A DNA stretch of 64,000 nt from Novosphingobium fuchskuhlense (lineage in GTDB: Bacteria > Pseudomonadota > Alphaproteobacteria > Sphingomonadales > Sphingomonadaceae), in contig NZ_KQ954244.1 of NCBI RefSeq assembly GCF_001519075.1, forward strand, positions 513,934-577,933, given 5' to 3'. The notes under the pieces were generated by a model. The model worked only from the letters and a program-made list of their open reading frames with translations, was not told the DNA's origin and did not search any database. The translations under genes and the position numbers were made by a program. This document shows positions 50,977 through 60,106 of this stretch, one piece after another (position 1 is the first letter of the stretch; every line of letters begins with the position of its first letter).

Positions 50977-50993
50977 TCCGACATAAAATCGGA
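50977..50993 (-). promoter_or_regulatory. Probable Rrf2 operator of the suf operon
   Basis: TCCGA-N7-TCGGA, a perfect five-base inverted repeat with an AT-rich spacer (CATAAAA), 23 nt before the regulator's start codon. The sequence CCGAC..AAAATCGG recalls type 1 IscR sites, and the regulator is encoded immediately downstream, so feedback control is likely. Confidence 0.6.
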
Positions 50994-51130
50994 CTGATCT
51001 GTTCCAGTTATCTAGGCGATGGCCGCGATCAGTGCAAGCCGCACGCCTTGCCCCAAAATGCCACAACCTGCCCGAAGCGACGCAGGGTGGTGCCGCAACG
51101 CGTGCAACTTCGCGCGCCGCCTGCAAGCAG

Positions 51131-51167
51131 ATAAAAAAAGGCGGCTTGTGCCAGGGCACAAGCCGCC
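51131..51167 (-). terminator. Intrinsic terminator on the minus strand
   Basis: A perfect 13-bp stem (GGCGGCTTGTGCC with GGCACAAGCCGCC) is followed on the minus strand by seven T. This is a textbook Rho-independent terminator. The transcript it ends must come from 51170-51400, where no protein gene is seen. Confidence 0.88.
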
Positions 51168-51306
51168 ATGAAGTCGAGAACTCGAATGCACTGATGCACC
51201 GAGCCCTTCGGGTCGCACGCCTTAGGTACGACACCGCCATGGCTATGAATTGTACGGATTCGACAAAATCGGTGGCACGCTTGCAACAAGCGCGCTAATT
51301 CAATGC

Positions 51307-51322
51307 TTAACAGACGGTTAAC
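51307..51322 (+). promoter_or_regulatory. CtrA-type binding site
   Basis: TTAA-N7-TTAAC matches the full CtrA consensus of alphaproteobacteria. It lies 94 nt before the pyrD ATG and just upstream of the candidate minus-strand RNA, so it could serve either direction. The core TTAA-N7-TTAA is symmetrical, so its orientation cannot be fixed. Confidence 0.55.
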
Positions 51323-51415
51323 CAGCAATTTGGTTGCAATTGGCGCTTGGCGTCGATGCGCGGGGCGGCAATAGAATCACTGACCCGTAAGCGGGCCGGA
51401 GGGAAAAGCCCAAGC

Positions 51416-52447
51416 ATGCTCTATTCGATTTGCCGTCCTTTGCTGTTTCGCATTCCCGCCGAATCTGCCCATCGCCTGACCATTGCCGCGCTTGCCCACG
51501 CACCGCGCACCGCCCGCACTGCGCCGCAGCCGCTGCTTTGCCAGCGAGTCGCTGGGCTGGTGTTCCCCAATCCCGTTGGCATCGCCGCCGGCTTCGACAA
51601 GAACGGCGAAGTGCCCGACGCGCTGCTCGGACTCGGTTTCGGCTTCGTCGAGGCCGGTACCGTCACCCCCCGCCCGCAAGAAGGTAACCCGAAGCCACGG
51701 CTGTTCCGCCTCGTCGAGGACAACGCGGTGATCAACCGAATGGGCTTCAACAACGCGGGCGCCGACGTCGTAGCCGCCCGGCTTGCGAATCGCCGCGGCC
51801 AGCCCGGCGTGGTCGGCGCGAACATCGGCGCCAACAAGGATTCACTCGACCGGATTGCCGACTACGCGAAGATGACGCGGATCATGGCCCCGCTCGCAAA
51901 CTACCTCACGGTCAACATCTCGTCGCCCAACACGCCGGGCCTGCGTGCCCTGCAGGACCCGGCGGCGCTGGCGGACCTGCTCGATGCGGTGATCGAGGCG
52001 CGCGGCGATCTGCCCACCAAGCTGTTCCTCAAGCTGGCGCCGGACCTGACGTCGACCGACATCGACGCCATCTGCAGGATCGCGCTCGACAAGCGGCTCG
52101 ACGCACTGATCATCACCAACACCACGATCACCCGCCCTTCTCTGCGCTCGCCGCTTGCAGGCGAGGCCGGGGGCCTTTCGGGCGAACCGCTGCGCCCGTT
52201 GGCGCTGAAAGTTCTGCGCGAATTCCGCAGCGCCACCGGCGGGGCCATTCCGCTGATCGGCGTGGGCGGAATTGCCAGCGTAGAGGACGCCTGGGCACGC
52301 ATCCGCGCCGGGGCGAGCCTGATCCAGATCTACAGTGCGCTGGTCTATGAAGGCCCGGGCCTCGTCCGGCGAATCGTTGATGGCCTTGCCCGGCGTGTTA
52401 GCGCCGAAGGCATGAGCAGCATTGCCGAGGCGGTCGGCAGCGAATAA
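51416..52447 (+). CDS. pyrD: Quinone-dependent dihydroorotate dehydrogenase
   Basis: A 343-residue class 2 enzyme that oxidises dihydroorotate to orotate in pyrimidine synthesis at the inner membrane. An N-terminal helix (ICRPLLFRIPAESAH) for membrane contact is followed by the FMN barrel: AAGFDKNGE, NRMGFNNAG, NISSPNTPG with the catalytic Ser, and LIGVGGIAS. GGAGG lies upstream of ATG 51416. It is followed after 10 nt by a second gamma-glutamyltransferase gene. Confidence 0.97.
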   Translation: MLYSICRPLLFRIPAESAHRLTIAALAHAPRTARTAPQPLLCQRVAGLVFPNPVGIAAGFDKNGEVPDALLGLGFGFVEAGTVTPRPQEGNPKPRLFRLVEDNAVINRMGFNNAGADVVAARLANRRGQPGVVGANIGANKDSLDRIADYAKMTRIMAPLANYLTVNISSPNTPGLRALQDPAALADLLDAVIEARGDLPTKLFLKLAPDLTSTDIDAICRIALDKRLDALIITNTTITRPSLRSPLAGEAGGLSGEPLRPLALKVLREFRSATGGAIPLIGVGGIASVEDAWARIRAGASLIQIYSALVYEGPGLVRRIVDGLARRVSAEGMSSIAEAVGSE

Positions 52448-52457
52448 CGCTGGCCGC

Positions 52458-54212
52458 ATGGATCTTCGCATCGTCCGCTCGCTCGCGCCCGCCGCGCTCT
52501 TCGTAATGGCGCAGGCCTGCGCGCCGCTGCCCAACGCGGCACCGGCCAGCACCCTTGCACCCACGCCCGAAGCCGCGCCGCAGGATCCCGGCGTCGTCAC
52601 GGCTGCCGACCCGCGCGCAGCGGCCGCCGGCGCGGAAATGCTGCGACTTGGCGGCTCGGCGACCGATGCGGCGATTGCCGTGATGCTCGCGCTGACAGTG
52701 GTCGAACCACAAAGCTCCGGCATCGGCGGAGGCGGCTTCCTCGTTACCGCCGATACCACCGGCACGGTCGAGACGTTCGATGGCCGCGAAAAGGCGCCCG
52801 CAGCAGCCACGCCCGACTGGTTCAAGGTTGATGGCAAAGTGCTCGATCACGCAGACGCTGTCCCGGGTGGACGCAGCGTTGGCGTGCCCGGCAATGTGCG
52901 CCTCGCCGCCATGGCGCACGCCCGCTTCGGCAAGCTGCCGTGGCGCGTGCTGTTCGGCCCGGCGATCCGCCTTGCCGGCGATGGTTTCGCGATCACTCCC
53001 CGCCTCGCCGCCACGCTGGCCATGGCGCCCGACATCGCCGGGCTCGACCCCGCCGGCCGCGCGCTATTCTTCGGTGCGGACGGCACCCCGCTTCCGGTCG
53101 GCACCGTGGTGCGCAACCCTGCCCTCGCCGCCACGTTCGAGAAGATCGCCGCGCTGGGTGCGGACAGCTTCTATCTGGGCGACAATGCAAAGGCGCTGGC
53201 CGCCAAGGTCGGCACTGCACCGCGCAATCCCGCACCGATGAGCACCGCCGATCTCGCCGCCTACCAGGCGAAGCCGCGGGATCCCGTCTGCGGCCGATAC
53301 CGCGTCTGGCGCGTGTGCAGCATGGGCCCGCCCTCGGCCGGCGGCGTGACGGTCCTGCAAACGCTCGGCGCACTCGAACGCTTCGACCTCAAGGCCATGG
53401 GCCCCGCCTCGCCCACCGCATGGCACCTGATCGCCGAGGCCGAGCGGCTCGCCTTTGCCGACCGCGATGCGTATCTCGCCGATCCGGATTTCGCGCCCGT
53501 GCCGACTGTCGGCCTTATTGACCCGGGCTATCTCGCCGCACGCTCTGCGCTGATCTCGGAATCCGCGACGATCGGAACGGCAGCCCCAGGCAAGCCCGCC
53601 GGCGCAACGGACCGCTTTGCCATGGCCGGCCCGGTCCACGAGAACGGCACGACCCACTTCGCGGCCGTCGATCGCTGGGGCAATGCCGCCAGCTATACCT
53701 CCACGGTCGAAAGCGCGTTCGGCTCGGGGCTGATGGTCGGGGGATATTTCCTCAACAATGAACTGACCGACTTCAACCTCGACCCAGAGCGGAACGGCAA
53801 GCCGACCGCCAATCGCGTCGAGGCTGGCAAGCGGCCGCGCAGTTCGATGAGTCCGGTGGTGGTTTACGGCCCGGACGGCCATTTGCGCCTCATCGCGGGT
53901 GCGGCCGGCGGCTTCACTATTCCGCCGCAGGTGATCCGCGTGATCATCGGCACGCTCGATTGGAACCTCTCCGCGCGCGACGCCATCGCGCAGGGCATTG
54001 TGATGCCGGCCCCCGGTGCGCTGGCAGTCGAGGCCGGTACACCGCTGGCCGGCATGGTTCCCGCGCTGCAGGCCCTTGGCCACGACAAGGTCATCGCCGT
54101 GCCGATGCGCCTCAAGGCCAATGCCATCGAATGGGTTCCGGGCGAGAACGGCAAGAACCACTGGGTCGGTGCCGCCGATCACAGGAGCGAAGGCGCCACC
54201 GCCTCGCCTTGA
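52458..54212 (+). CDS. ggt: Gamma-glutamyltransferase, lipoprotein-like N-terminus
   Basis: A 584-residue paralogue of the gene at the window's left edge. The N-terminus (APAALFVMAQACAPLP) resembles a lipoprotein signal with Cys21, so the enzyme may be membrane-tethered in the periplasm. Blocks GGSATDAAIA, GIGGGGFL and the autocleavage motif NGTTHFAAVD are present, as are PRSSMSP and GAAGGFTIP of the small subunit. It probably degrades glutathione or gamma-glutamyl peptides. It shares about the whole domain order but little local identity with the first copy. ATG at 52458 is preferred. Confidence 0.93.
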   Translation: MDLRIVRSLAPAALFVMAQACAPLPNAAPASTLAPTPEAAPQDPGVVTAADPRAAAAGAEMLRLGGSATDAAIAVMLALTVVEPQSSGIGGGGFLVTADTTGTVETFDGREKAPAAATPDWFKVDGKVLDHADAVPGGRSVGVPGNVRLAAMAHARFGKLPWRVLFGPAIRLAGDGFAITPRLAATLAMAPDIAGLDPAGRALFFGADGTPLPVGTVVRNPALAATFEKIAALGADSFYLGDNAKALAAKVGTAPRNPAPMSTADLAAYQAKPRDPVCGRYRVWRVCSMGPPSAGGVTVLQTLGALERFDLKAMGPASPTAWHLIAEAERLAFADRDAYLADPDFAPVPTVGLIDPGYLAARSALISESATIGTAAPGKPAGATDRFAMAGPVHENGTTHFAAVDRWGNAASYTSTVESAFGSGLMVGGYFLNNELTDFNLDPERNGKPTANRVEAGKRPRSSMSPVVVYGPDGHLRLIAGAAGGFTIPPQVIRVIIGTLDWNLSARDAIAQGIVMPAPGALAVEAGTPLAGMVPALQALGHDKVIAVPMRLKANAIEWVPGENGKNHWVGAADHRSEGATASP

Positions 54213-54304
54213 GGCGCTATCCACAGCCCGCCTTGCCCTTCCGCTACGGCACTCCTAGTTTCCCGGCCAAACAGAACATCGTTGGGTCAGGGGATCATCG
54301 CACC

Positions 54305-56149
54305 GTGCAGCTTTCCGATTTCGCGTCCTATCCGAACCTCGTCGCCATGTTCCTCAACCGGGCCGAGTTCTTCGGGGATCGTCCGTTCCTCTGGGCCAAG
54401 CGTGGCGGGGCCTGGACTTCGCTGAGCTGGCGCGAAGCGGCTGCTCAGGTCTGTCTGCTTGCCGAATCCCTGCGCAGCCTCGGCCTTGATCCCGGCGACC
54501 GCGTGGTGCTCGTCTCGGAAAACCGCCCCGAATGGTGCATCGCCGATCTGGCCATCATGGCGGCGGGTCTGGTCACCGTGCCGGCCTACGTCACCAACAC
54601 CGAGCGCGACCACCTCCACGTCCTTGAAAACTCCGGCGCGCGCGCGGTCATCGTCGCCAATGCGAAGCTGGCCCAGCCGCTGCTTGCCGCCTGCCTCAGC
54701 GCGCGCGGGGTGGGGCACGTGATCGGGATCGAGCCTTTGCGCCGCATCCAGTCCGACCGGCTGGCCTTTCATGACTGGTCCGCGCTCACCAGCGGCGATG
54801 CCGCCTCCGCCCGCCTTTCGGTTGCCGCGCGCATTGCCGCCATCGGGCGGGGCGAGACGGCCTGCATCATCTACACCAGCGGCACCGGCGGCGCCCCCCG
54901 CGGCGTGTGCCAGCACCACGGCGCGATCCTGTGCAACGTCGACGGCGCCGCGCATATCCTTGCCGAGGATTTCGGCTGGGACGCGGCTGGCAAGGAAACC
55001 GAGGTCTTCCTCTCGTTCCTGCCGCTCAGCCACGCCTACGAACACACCGGCGGTCAGTACCTACCCATCGGCATGGGCGCGCAGATCTACTACGCCGAAG
55101 GGCTCGAGAAGCTCGCCAGCAATATCGAAGAGACCCGGCCGACCCTCATGGTCGTCGTGCCCCGCCTGTTCGAGGTGCTGCGTGCGCGGATCATGAAGCA
55201 GGTCGAAAAGCAGGGCAAACTGCCGAACTATCTGATGGCCCGCGCTCTCGCGATCGGCGCGCGCAAGGCGGATGGCAGCGCCAGCAATATCCGCCGCATC
55301 ATCGACGCACCGATGGATTTCTTCATCGAGCGCACCCTGCGGCCCAAGATTCGTCAGCGCTTCGGCGGACGATTGAAGGCCCTCGTTTCGGGCGGCGCGC
55401 CGCTCAATCCCGATGTCGGCCTGTTCTTCGATGCCATGGGTCTCACCATGCTGCAGGGCTACGGCCAGACCGAAAGCGGCCCGGTGATCAGCTGCAACCG
55501 CCCAAGTGTCGGCCTTGCGATGGACACTGTCGGCCCGCCGCTGCGCGGGGTCGAGGTCAAGATTGCCGACGACGGCGAGATACTCGTCCGCGGCGAACTC
55601 GTCATGCACGGCTACTGGCAGAATGATGCCGAAACGCGGCGCGCCATCCCGCGGGACGGGCCGCAGGCGGGCTGGCTCCACACCGGCGACATCGGCTACA
55701 TCGACGAGAAGGGCCGGATCAAGATCACTGACCGCAAGAAGGACATGATCGTCAACGACAAGGGCGACAATGTCTCCCCCCAGCGGATCGAGGGCATGCT
55801 CACGCTCCAGTCCGAGATCGCGCAGGCGATGGTCTCGGGCGACAAGCGGCCCTACATCGTCGGCCTGATTGTCCCCGATGCCGAATGGGCGATGGAATGG
55901 TCCCGCGCGCAGGGCGAGAAGTTCGACATGGCGGCGCTGTCCGATCTCCCCGCCTTCCGCACCGCGGTCCGCGCTGCGGTCGACCGGGTCAACAAGGACC
56001 TCTCGGTGATCGAAAAGGTGCGCCAGATCGCTCTGGCGGACGAGCCTTTCACTATCGACAACGAGGAAATGACCCCCTCGATGAAGATCCGCCGCCACAA
56101 GATCAAGGAACGCTACGGCACCCGGATCGACGCGCTTTACAAGGGGTGA
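54305..56149 (+). CDS. Long-chain fatty acyl-CoA synthetase (AMP-binding)
   Basis: A 614-residue adenylate-forming enzyme. The P-loop-like signature is YTSGTGGAPRG (a variant of YTSGTTGxPKG with Gly for Thr), followed by the GYGQTES and TGDIGYIDEKG core motifs and the catalytic-Lys region EMTPSMKIRR near the C-terminus. Overall layout matches FAA1/FadD15-type synthetases, which activate fatty acids with ATP and CoA. I used the GTG at 54305 because the N-terminal domain starts there and an AGGGGA sequence lies upstream. No beta-oxidation genes are adjacent. Confidence 0.92.
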   Translation: MQLSDFASYPNLVAMFLNRAEFFGDRPFLWAKRGGAWTSLSWREAAAQVCLLAESLRSLGLDPGDRVVLVSENRPEWCIADLAIMAAGLVTVPAYVTNTERDHLHVLENSGARAVIVANAKLAQPLLAACLSARGVGHVIGIEPLRRIQSDRLAFHDWSALTSGDAASARLSVAARIAAIGRGETACIIYTSGTGGAPRGVCQHHGAILCNVDGAAHILAEDFGWDAAGKETEVFLSFLPLSHAYEHTGGQYLPIGMGAQIYYAEGLEKLASNIEETRPTLMVVVPRLFEVLRARIMKQVEKQGKLPNYLMARALAIGARKADGSASNIRRIIDAPMDFFIERTLRPKIRQRFGGRLKALVSGGAPLNPDVGLFFDAMGLTMLQGYGQTESGPVISCNRPSVGLAMDTVGPPLRGVEVKIADDGEILVRGELVMHGYWQNDAETRRAIPRDGPQAGWLHTGDIGYIDEKGRIKITDRKKDMIVNDKGDNVSPQRIEGMLTLQSEIAQAMVSGDKRPYIVGLIVPDAEWAMEWSRAQGEKFDMAALSDLPAFRTAVRAAVDRVNKDLSVIEKVRQIALADEPFTIDNEEMTPSMKIRRHKIKERYGTRIDALYKG

Positions 56150-56182
56150 GGTCCGCTGCGAGGCGCGGCGAGGTAGCCGTCT

Positions 56183-57820
56183 TCAGTGGCCCTGCAACAC
56201 CGCAAACGCGGCAAACGGCGCAAGCGTGTTGCCCGGCCGGGTCGAAACCGGCCGCCCTGTCAGCAGATCACGGCCCTCGACTGCTGGCATGGCGTCTACG
56301 GGTATAGCCATTTCCTGCGCCGCCATGTTGACGACGACGAGCAGGCACTCGCCGTCCAGTCTCCGCTCGTAGACAAACAGGCTGGCATGGTCCGGTTGCA
56401 GGAGCCGGAAATCGCCGTGGCGGATGATGGCGTGGTCGCGCCGCAGCGCGATCAGCCGGCGATAGTGCTGGAACACGCCATCCGGATCGGCGCGGTCGCT
56501 TTCGGCGTTGAGGCGGGGGAAGTTCGCGTTGACGGCGATCCAGGGTGTGCCTGCGCTAAACCCGGCTTGCGGCGCTGCAGACCACTGCATCGGCGTGCGC
56601 GCATTGTCACGGCTGTTGGCGCGCGCGCCGGCCAGGAAATCCGCTTCAACGATGCCTTCGGCCAGCTGGATGCGATGGAAGTTGAGCGTCTCGACATCGC
56701 GGTACTGGTCGATGCTGGCAAAGCCGGCATTGGTCATGCCGATTTCCTCGCCCTGATAGACATAGGGCGTGCCCTCCATCAGATGCAGCGCGGAGGCGAG
56801 CGCCTTGGCCGATGCAACACGGTGTTCGCCCTCATCACCATAACGGGATACAGCACGGGGCAGGTCGTGGTTGCCCCAAAACAGCGAATTCCAGCCCTTG
56901 CCGTGCAGCGCGTTCTGCCAGGTGGCGAACGTTGCTTTCAATGCGGGCCAGTCGATGGCCTTGGGTTTCCACTTGCCGAGCTTCTGGTCCCAAAACCGGG
57001 TGACGTGGCCAAACTGGAACACCATGGACACTTCACGCCGCTCTGGCGCGCTGTAGAGCGGCGCGTTGTCCGGCGTCGCGCTCCACGCTTCACCCACTGT
57101 CACCACATCGCGCCCGGCGTGCGTCGCCTCGTGCATTTCACGCAAGTAGTGATGAAGCATGGGACCATCGGCGACGATCCCCGCCTCGGGCTGCTTGCCG
57201 ATCAGGTCGATCACATCCATGCGAAAGCCCGCGACGCCCTTGTCCAGCCACCAGTTCATCATGGCATGGACTTCGGCGCGCAGCGCGGGGTTTGCCCAGT
57301 TGAGGTCAGGCTGCTCCGGTGCGAAGAGGTGGAAGTACCAGTCACCACTCTGCGCATCGCGGCTCCACGCCGATCCGCCGAACGAGGCCTCGATATCGGC
57401 CGGAGAGCCCTTGGCGGGCGGTGCGTCACGCCAGATGTAGTAGTCGCGATAAGGAGACCGGCGATCAGCACGGGCAGCGCGGAACCACGGATGCTGGTCG
57501 GAGGTGTGGTTGACGACCAGATCCATCACGATCCCGATCCTGCGCGCCCGTGCCTCGGCAATCAGGCGGTCCATATCGGCCATAGTGCCGAAGACGGGAT
57601 TGATCGCACGGTAGTCGGCGATGTCATACCCGTTGTCGACCATCGGCGAGGCATAGACCGGCGAAAGCCAGATGAATCCGATGCCGAGGTCGGCGAGGTA
57701 ATCCAGCTTGCCAATGATGCCCGGAATATCCCCGATGCCATCGCCGTTGCTATCAGCGAAGCTGGCCGGATAGATCTGGTATCCCGTCGCGGATTGCCAC
57801 CAGGACGTATCGGACTTCAT
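56183..57820 (-). CDS. GH13 alpha-glucosidase (oligo-1,6-glucosidase-like)
   Basis: A 545-residue cytoplasmic glycoside hydrolase. The four GH13 regions are clear: DLVVNHTSD, GFRMDVIDLI with the nucleophile Asp, VGEAW with the acid/base Glu, and GNHDLPR with the third carboxylate. WWQSATGYQIYPASF at the start is typical of the oligo-1,6-glucosidase and trehalulose hydrolase clade. It would release glucose from short alpha-glucosides; 1,4 versus 1,6 preference cannot be told. No sugar transporter or regulator is adjacent. It converges with the acyl-CoA synthetase gene. Confidence 0.93.
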   Translation of the reverse strand: MKSDTSWWQSATGYQIYPASFADSNGDGIGDIPGIIGKLDYLADLGIGFIWLSPVYASPMVDNGYDIADYRAINPVFGTMADMDRLIAEARARRIGIVMDLVVNHTSDQHPWFRAARADRRSPYRDYYIWRDAPPAKGSPADIEASFGGSAWSRDAQSGDWYFHLFAPEQPDLNWANPALRAEVHAMMNWWLDKGVAGFRMDVIDLIGKQPEAGIVADGPMLHHYLREMHEATHAGRDVVTVGEAWSATPDNAPLYSAPERREVSMVFQFGHVTRFWDQKLGKWKPKAIDWPALKATFATWQNALHGKGWNSLFWGNHDLPRAVSRYGDEGEHRVASAKALASALHLMEGTPYVYQGEEIGMTNAGFASIDQYRDVETLNFHRIQLAEGIVEADFLAGARANSRDNARTPMQWSAAPQAGFSAGTPWIAVNANFPRLNAESDRADPDGVFQHYRRLIALRRDHAIIRHGDFRLLQPDHASLFVYERRLDGECLLVVVNMAAQEMAIPVDAMPAVEGRDLLTGRPVSTRPGNTLAPFAAFAVLQGH

Positions 57821-57911
57821 ATGTCCCTCACCTCTTACCCATCTTCAACAATCGATTGCATGACACAGCCAGCGCCGTTTCCAAGCGGAATTGCTATGCG
57901 CGCCCGCGCCC

Positions 57912-59900
57912 TCAGGGCTCTGCGATGTTGAACGCCCCCGGCATCGGATCGAGCGCGTCGAGCCACGCTTCCACCGCCGCACGGTCGCCATCGACCTTGA
58001 GCCCGGCCATTTCCAGCTTCGCCAGCGGCATTTTCAGAAACAGCAGGCCCAGCAGGAGGCGGCGCGGCGCGGTGAGCGTCGCGGTGGCGCCCGGTGCCGC
58101 ATTCATCCGCGCCAGCATCGCGGTGCCGGTGAGTTCGATGCCCGCCGTCTCGCCGCGCTCGGGCATCACGAGGTTGATCGCCGTCTGCCGCCCCGCCAGC
58201 TTTGCCGGATCGATCCGCGTCGCCACGGCATCCAGCAGCAGCTGGGTGGGCACGGCCGCGATCATGTCCTGGCTCTGGCTCGATGTGGCGGAGCCGACCC
58301 GTCCATGCCTGAGCTCGCTCGCCGCGGCGAGGAACTGGTTGCGCCAGATCGCACTTTCCGCCTGATAGCCCTGCTGCTCATAGCTGTCCGCCAGTGCGGC
58401 GCGCGCCGCCTTGTTCGCCGGATCGGCAAAGACCGCCGCGCTGAGCAGCTCGGACGCCCAGCGATAATCCCCCGCCTTCATCGCGGCGCGCCCCTGCGCG
58501 ATCACTTTGGCCGGCCCGCCAATCGCCCCGACCAGTCGCTTTGCGCGCTCCACCGGCGGCCACGGGTTGAGGTTTGCCGGCACCGCATCGTACCAGCCGA
58601 GGTAGAACTGGTAGACCGCTTTGGCGTTGTGGCTGTAGGTCCCGTAATAACCGTGGTTGAACCAGTCAGCCGCCAGCGCGGCGGGTTGCACCAGTGCTTC
58701 GGCGATCTCCGCCGGGGTCTCGCCCCGGTTCATCAGCCGCAGCGTCTGATCGTGGAGCACGCGGTAGTTGTCGCGCTGGCTCGCCAGCATCCGGCTCACT
58801 TCGGCCTGCCCGAAGCGCGGCCAGCAGTGGCTGGAAATCACCGCCTCGCTGCGCCCGCCGTAAAGCTGCAGCGCCTCGTCGAGATAGCCCGCCCAGGCGC
58901 GCGCATCCCGCACCTTCGCTCCGCGCGGGGTGAGGATGTTGTGGAGCGAGCAGGTGCTCATCTCCGCTGAGAGCAGGACCTTGGGCCCCGGCAGATAGAC
59001 GTTGAGCTCGCTCGGTGCCTCGCTGCCCGATACGATCTGGAACTCCAGTGGCACGCCATCGACGACCCGCGTCTCGCCGGTCTTGCTGACGGTATCGGTC
59101 GGCGCGATCAGTGTGATCGTGCCGGAGGACACGCCGAGACCGATACCGCTGCCCATCTGCCCCTGCGCCCCCGGCGCCAGGCCCCCGCCAAACTGGTACT
59201 GCGCCCGCCGCCCCATTGCGGAGCCGGCGAGGATGTTCTCGCTCCCCGCCTCTTCCACGAAATGCGCCGGCGCGATGACCGGCACCCTGCCCGCCGTCAC
59301 CTCCGCCTCGGCGACCACTCCGCGCACGCCGCCGAAGTGGTCGGCATGGCTGTGGCTGTAGATCACCGCGGAGACGGGCCTTGTCCCCAGCTGGGCGTTG
59401 ACCAGCGCCAGCGCCGCCGCCGCCGTTTCGCTCGTCGTCAGCGGATCAACCAGCACCCAGCCGGTCATGCCGCGGATCACGGTCATGTTCGACACGTCGA
59501 AGCCGCGCACCTGCCAAACGCCATCCGCCACCCGGAACAGACCATGCTTTTTCAGCAGCCCCACTTCGCGCCATAGCGAAGGGTTGACGCTCGCCGGAGT
59601 AGCACCGTCGACCCAGTCATAGGCCCCAAGGTTCCACACGACCTTTCCGGCAGCATCGCGGATCAGCGGATCGGATGCGCTGGCGACAAATCCGCGCGCG
59701 GCAAACCCGGCGTCACGTCCGTCTTCCTGCGGCAGCGCCGCCGCCACGGCCTGCTGCGCCGCGGCGGTTGCCGCGCTCGCCGGCTTGGGCGCCAGCGCCG
59801 GATCCGCCGCCGGTGCGCTCTGCGCCAGAGCGGGCGCAGTCCATACCGCAACGGCCGCCAGAACCAGCCGGCTGACCCGACCTCGCATCATGGGGCGCAT
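57912..59900 (-). CDS. Alkyl sulfatase (SdsA1-type metallo-beta-lactamase fold)
   Basis: A 662-residue exported enzyme with a signal peptide (RLVLAAVAVWTAPALAQS). The zinc motif HSHADHFGG near residue 180 belongs to the metallo-beta-lactamase domain; further family blocks are VLVDPLTTSETA, APAHFVEEAGSEN and SSHCWPRFG. A dimerisation domain (around 400-520) and a C-terminal SCP2-like domain follow, as in SdsA1. Such enzymes cleave alkyl sulfates like SDS to alcohol and sulfate, providing carbon or sulfur. ATG at 59900 gives the correct signal; an earlier start adds 33 unlikely residues. Confidence 0.93.
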   Translation of the reverse strand: MRPMMRGRVSRLVLAAVAVWTAPALAQSAPAADPALAPKPASAATAAAQQAVAAALPQEDGRDAGFAARGFVASASDPLIRDAAGKVVWNLGAYDWVDGATPASVNPSLWREVGLLKKHGLFRVADGVWQVRGFDVSNMTVIRGMTGWVLVDPLTTSETAAAALALVNAQLGTRPVSAVIYSHSHADHFGGVRGVVAEAEVTAGRVPVIAPAHFVEEAGSENILAGSAMGRRAQYQFGGGLAPGAQGQMGSGIGLGVSSGTITLIAPTDTVSKTGETRVVDGVPLEFQIVSGSEAPSELNVYLPGPKVLLSAEMSTCSLHNILTPRGAKVRDARAWAGYLDEALQLYGGRSEAVISSHCWPRFGQAEVSRMLASQRDNYRVLHDQTLRLMNRGETPAEIAEALVQPAALAADWFNHGYYGTYSHNAKAVYQFYLGWYDAVPANLNPWPPVERAKRLVGAIGGPAKVIAQGRAAMKAGDYRWASELLSAAVFADPANKAARAALADSYEQQGYQAESAIWRNQFLAAASELRHGRVGSATSSQSQDMIAAVPTQLLLDAVATRIDPAKLAGRQTAINLVMPERGETAGIELTGTAMLARMNAAPGATATLTAPRRLLLGLLFLKMPLAKLEMAGLKVDGDRAAVEAWLDALDPMPGAFNIAEP

Positions 59901-60106
59901 GTTTGTCCTCTCCTGTTTTTGTCTTCTGCGCCCAGCTTGTCCGCCTGCGCGCCACCTGACAAGAGGCGGGAAATCGCGAGGCCCCTGCAAACAACACAAG
60001 CCAAACCGCTCGAATTGCTCTATGGGACCCGCTTCTCCCGGCGTGGAGGCGGCGCGTTCCGCCCGCCACCGCGTGCCCGGCCAGCCGTTCTTCCCCCGAA
60101 AGCCCT

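Larger units (their letters stand above)
50954..51415. other. 462-bp intergenic region between the suf regulator and pyrD
   Basis: No convincing CDS. It holds, in order, the inverted-repeat operator (50977-50993), an intrinsic terminator oriented on the minus strand (51131-51167), about 140 bp that may encode a small RNA on that strand, and a CtrA-type site (51307-51322). The pyrD promoter probably lies between the CtrA-type site and 51415. The short frames crossing the terminator are not credible genes. Confidence 0.7.

Noticed and set aside
50998..51016. GTTC near the suf operator as a LexA half-site
   Set aside because: Seven bases on, the sequence is CTAG rather than GTTC.
51029..51328. 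Two short minus-strand frames of about 100 codons
   Set aside because: They run straight through a strong intrinsic terminator and have no Shine-Dalgarno or family features.
53960..54304. Upstream extension of the acyl-CoA synthetase frame
   Set aside because: It is out of frame inside the second gamma-glutamyltransferase gene and encodes unconserved sequence.
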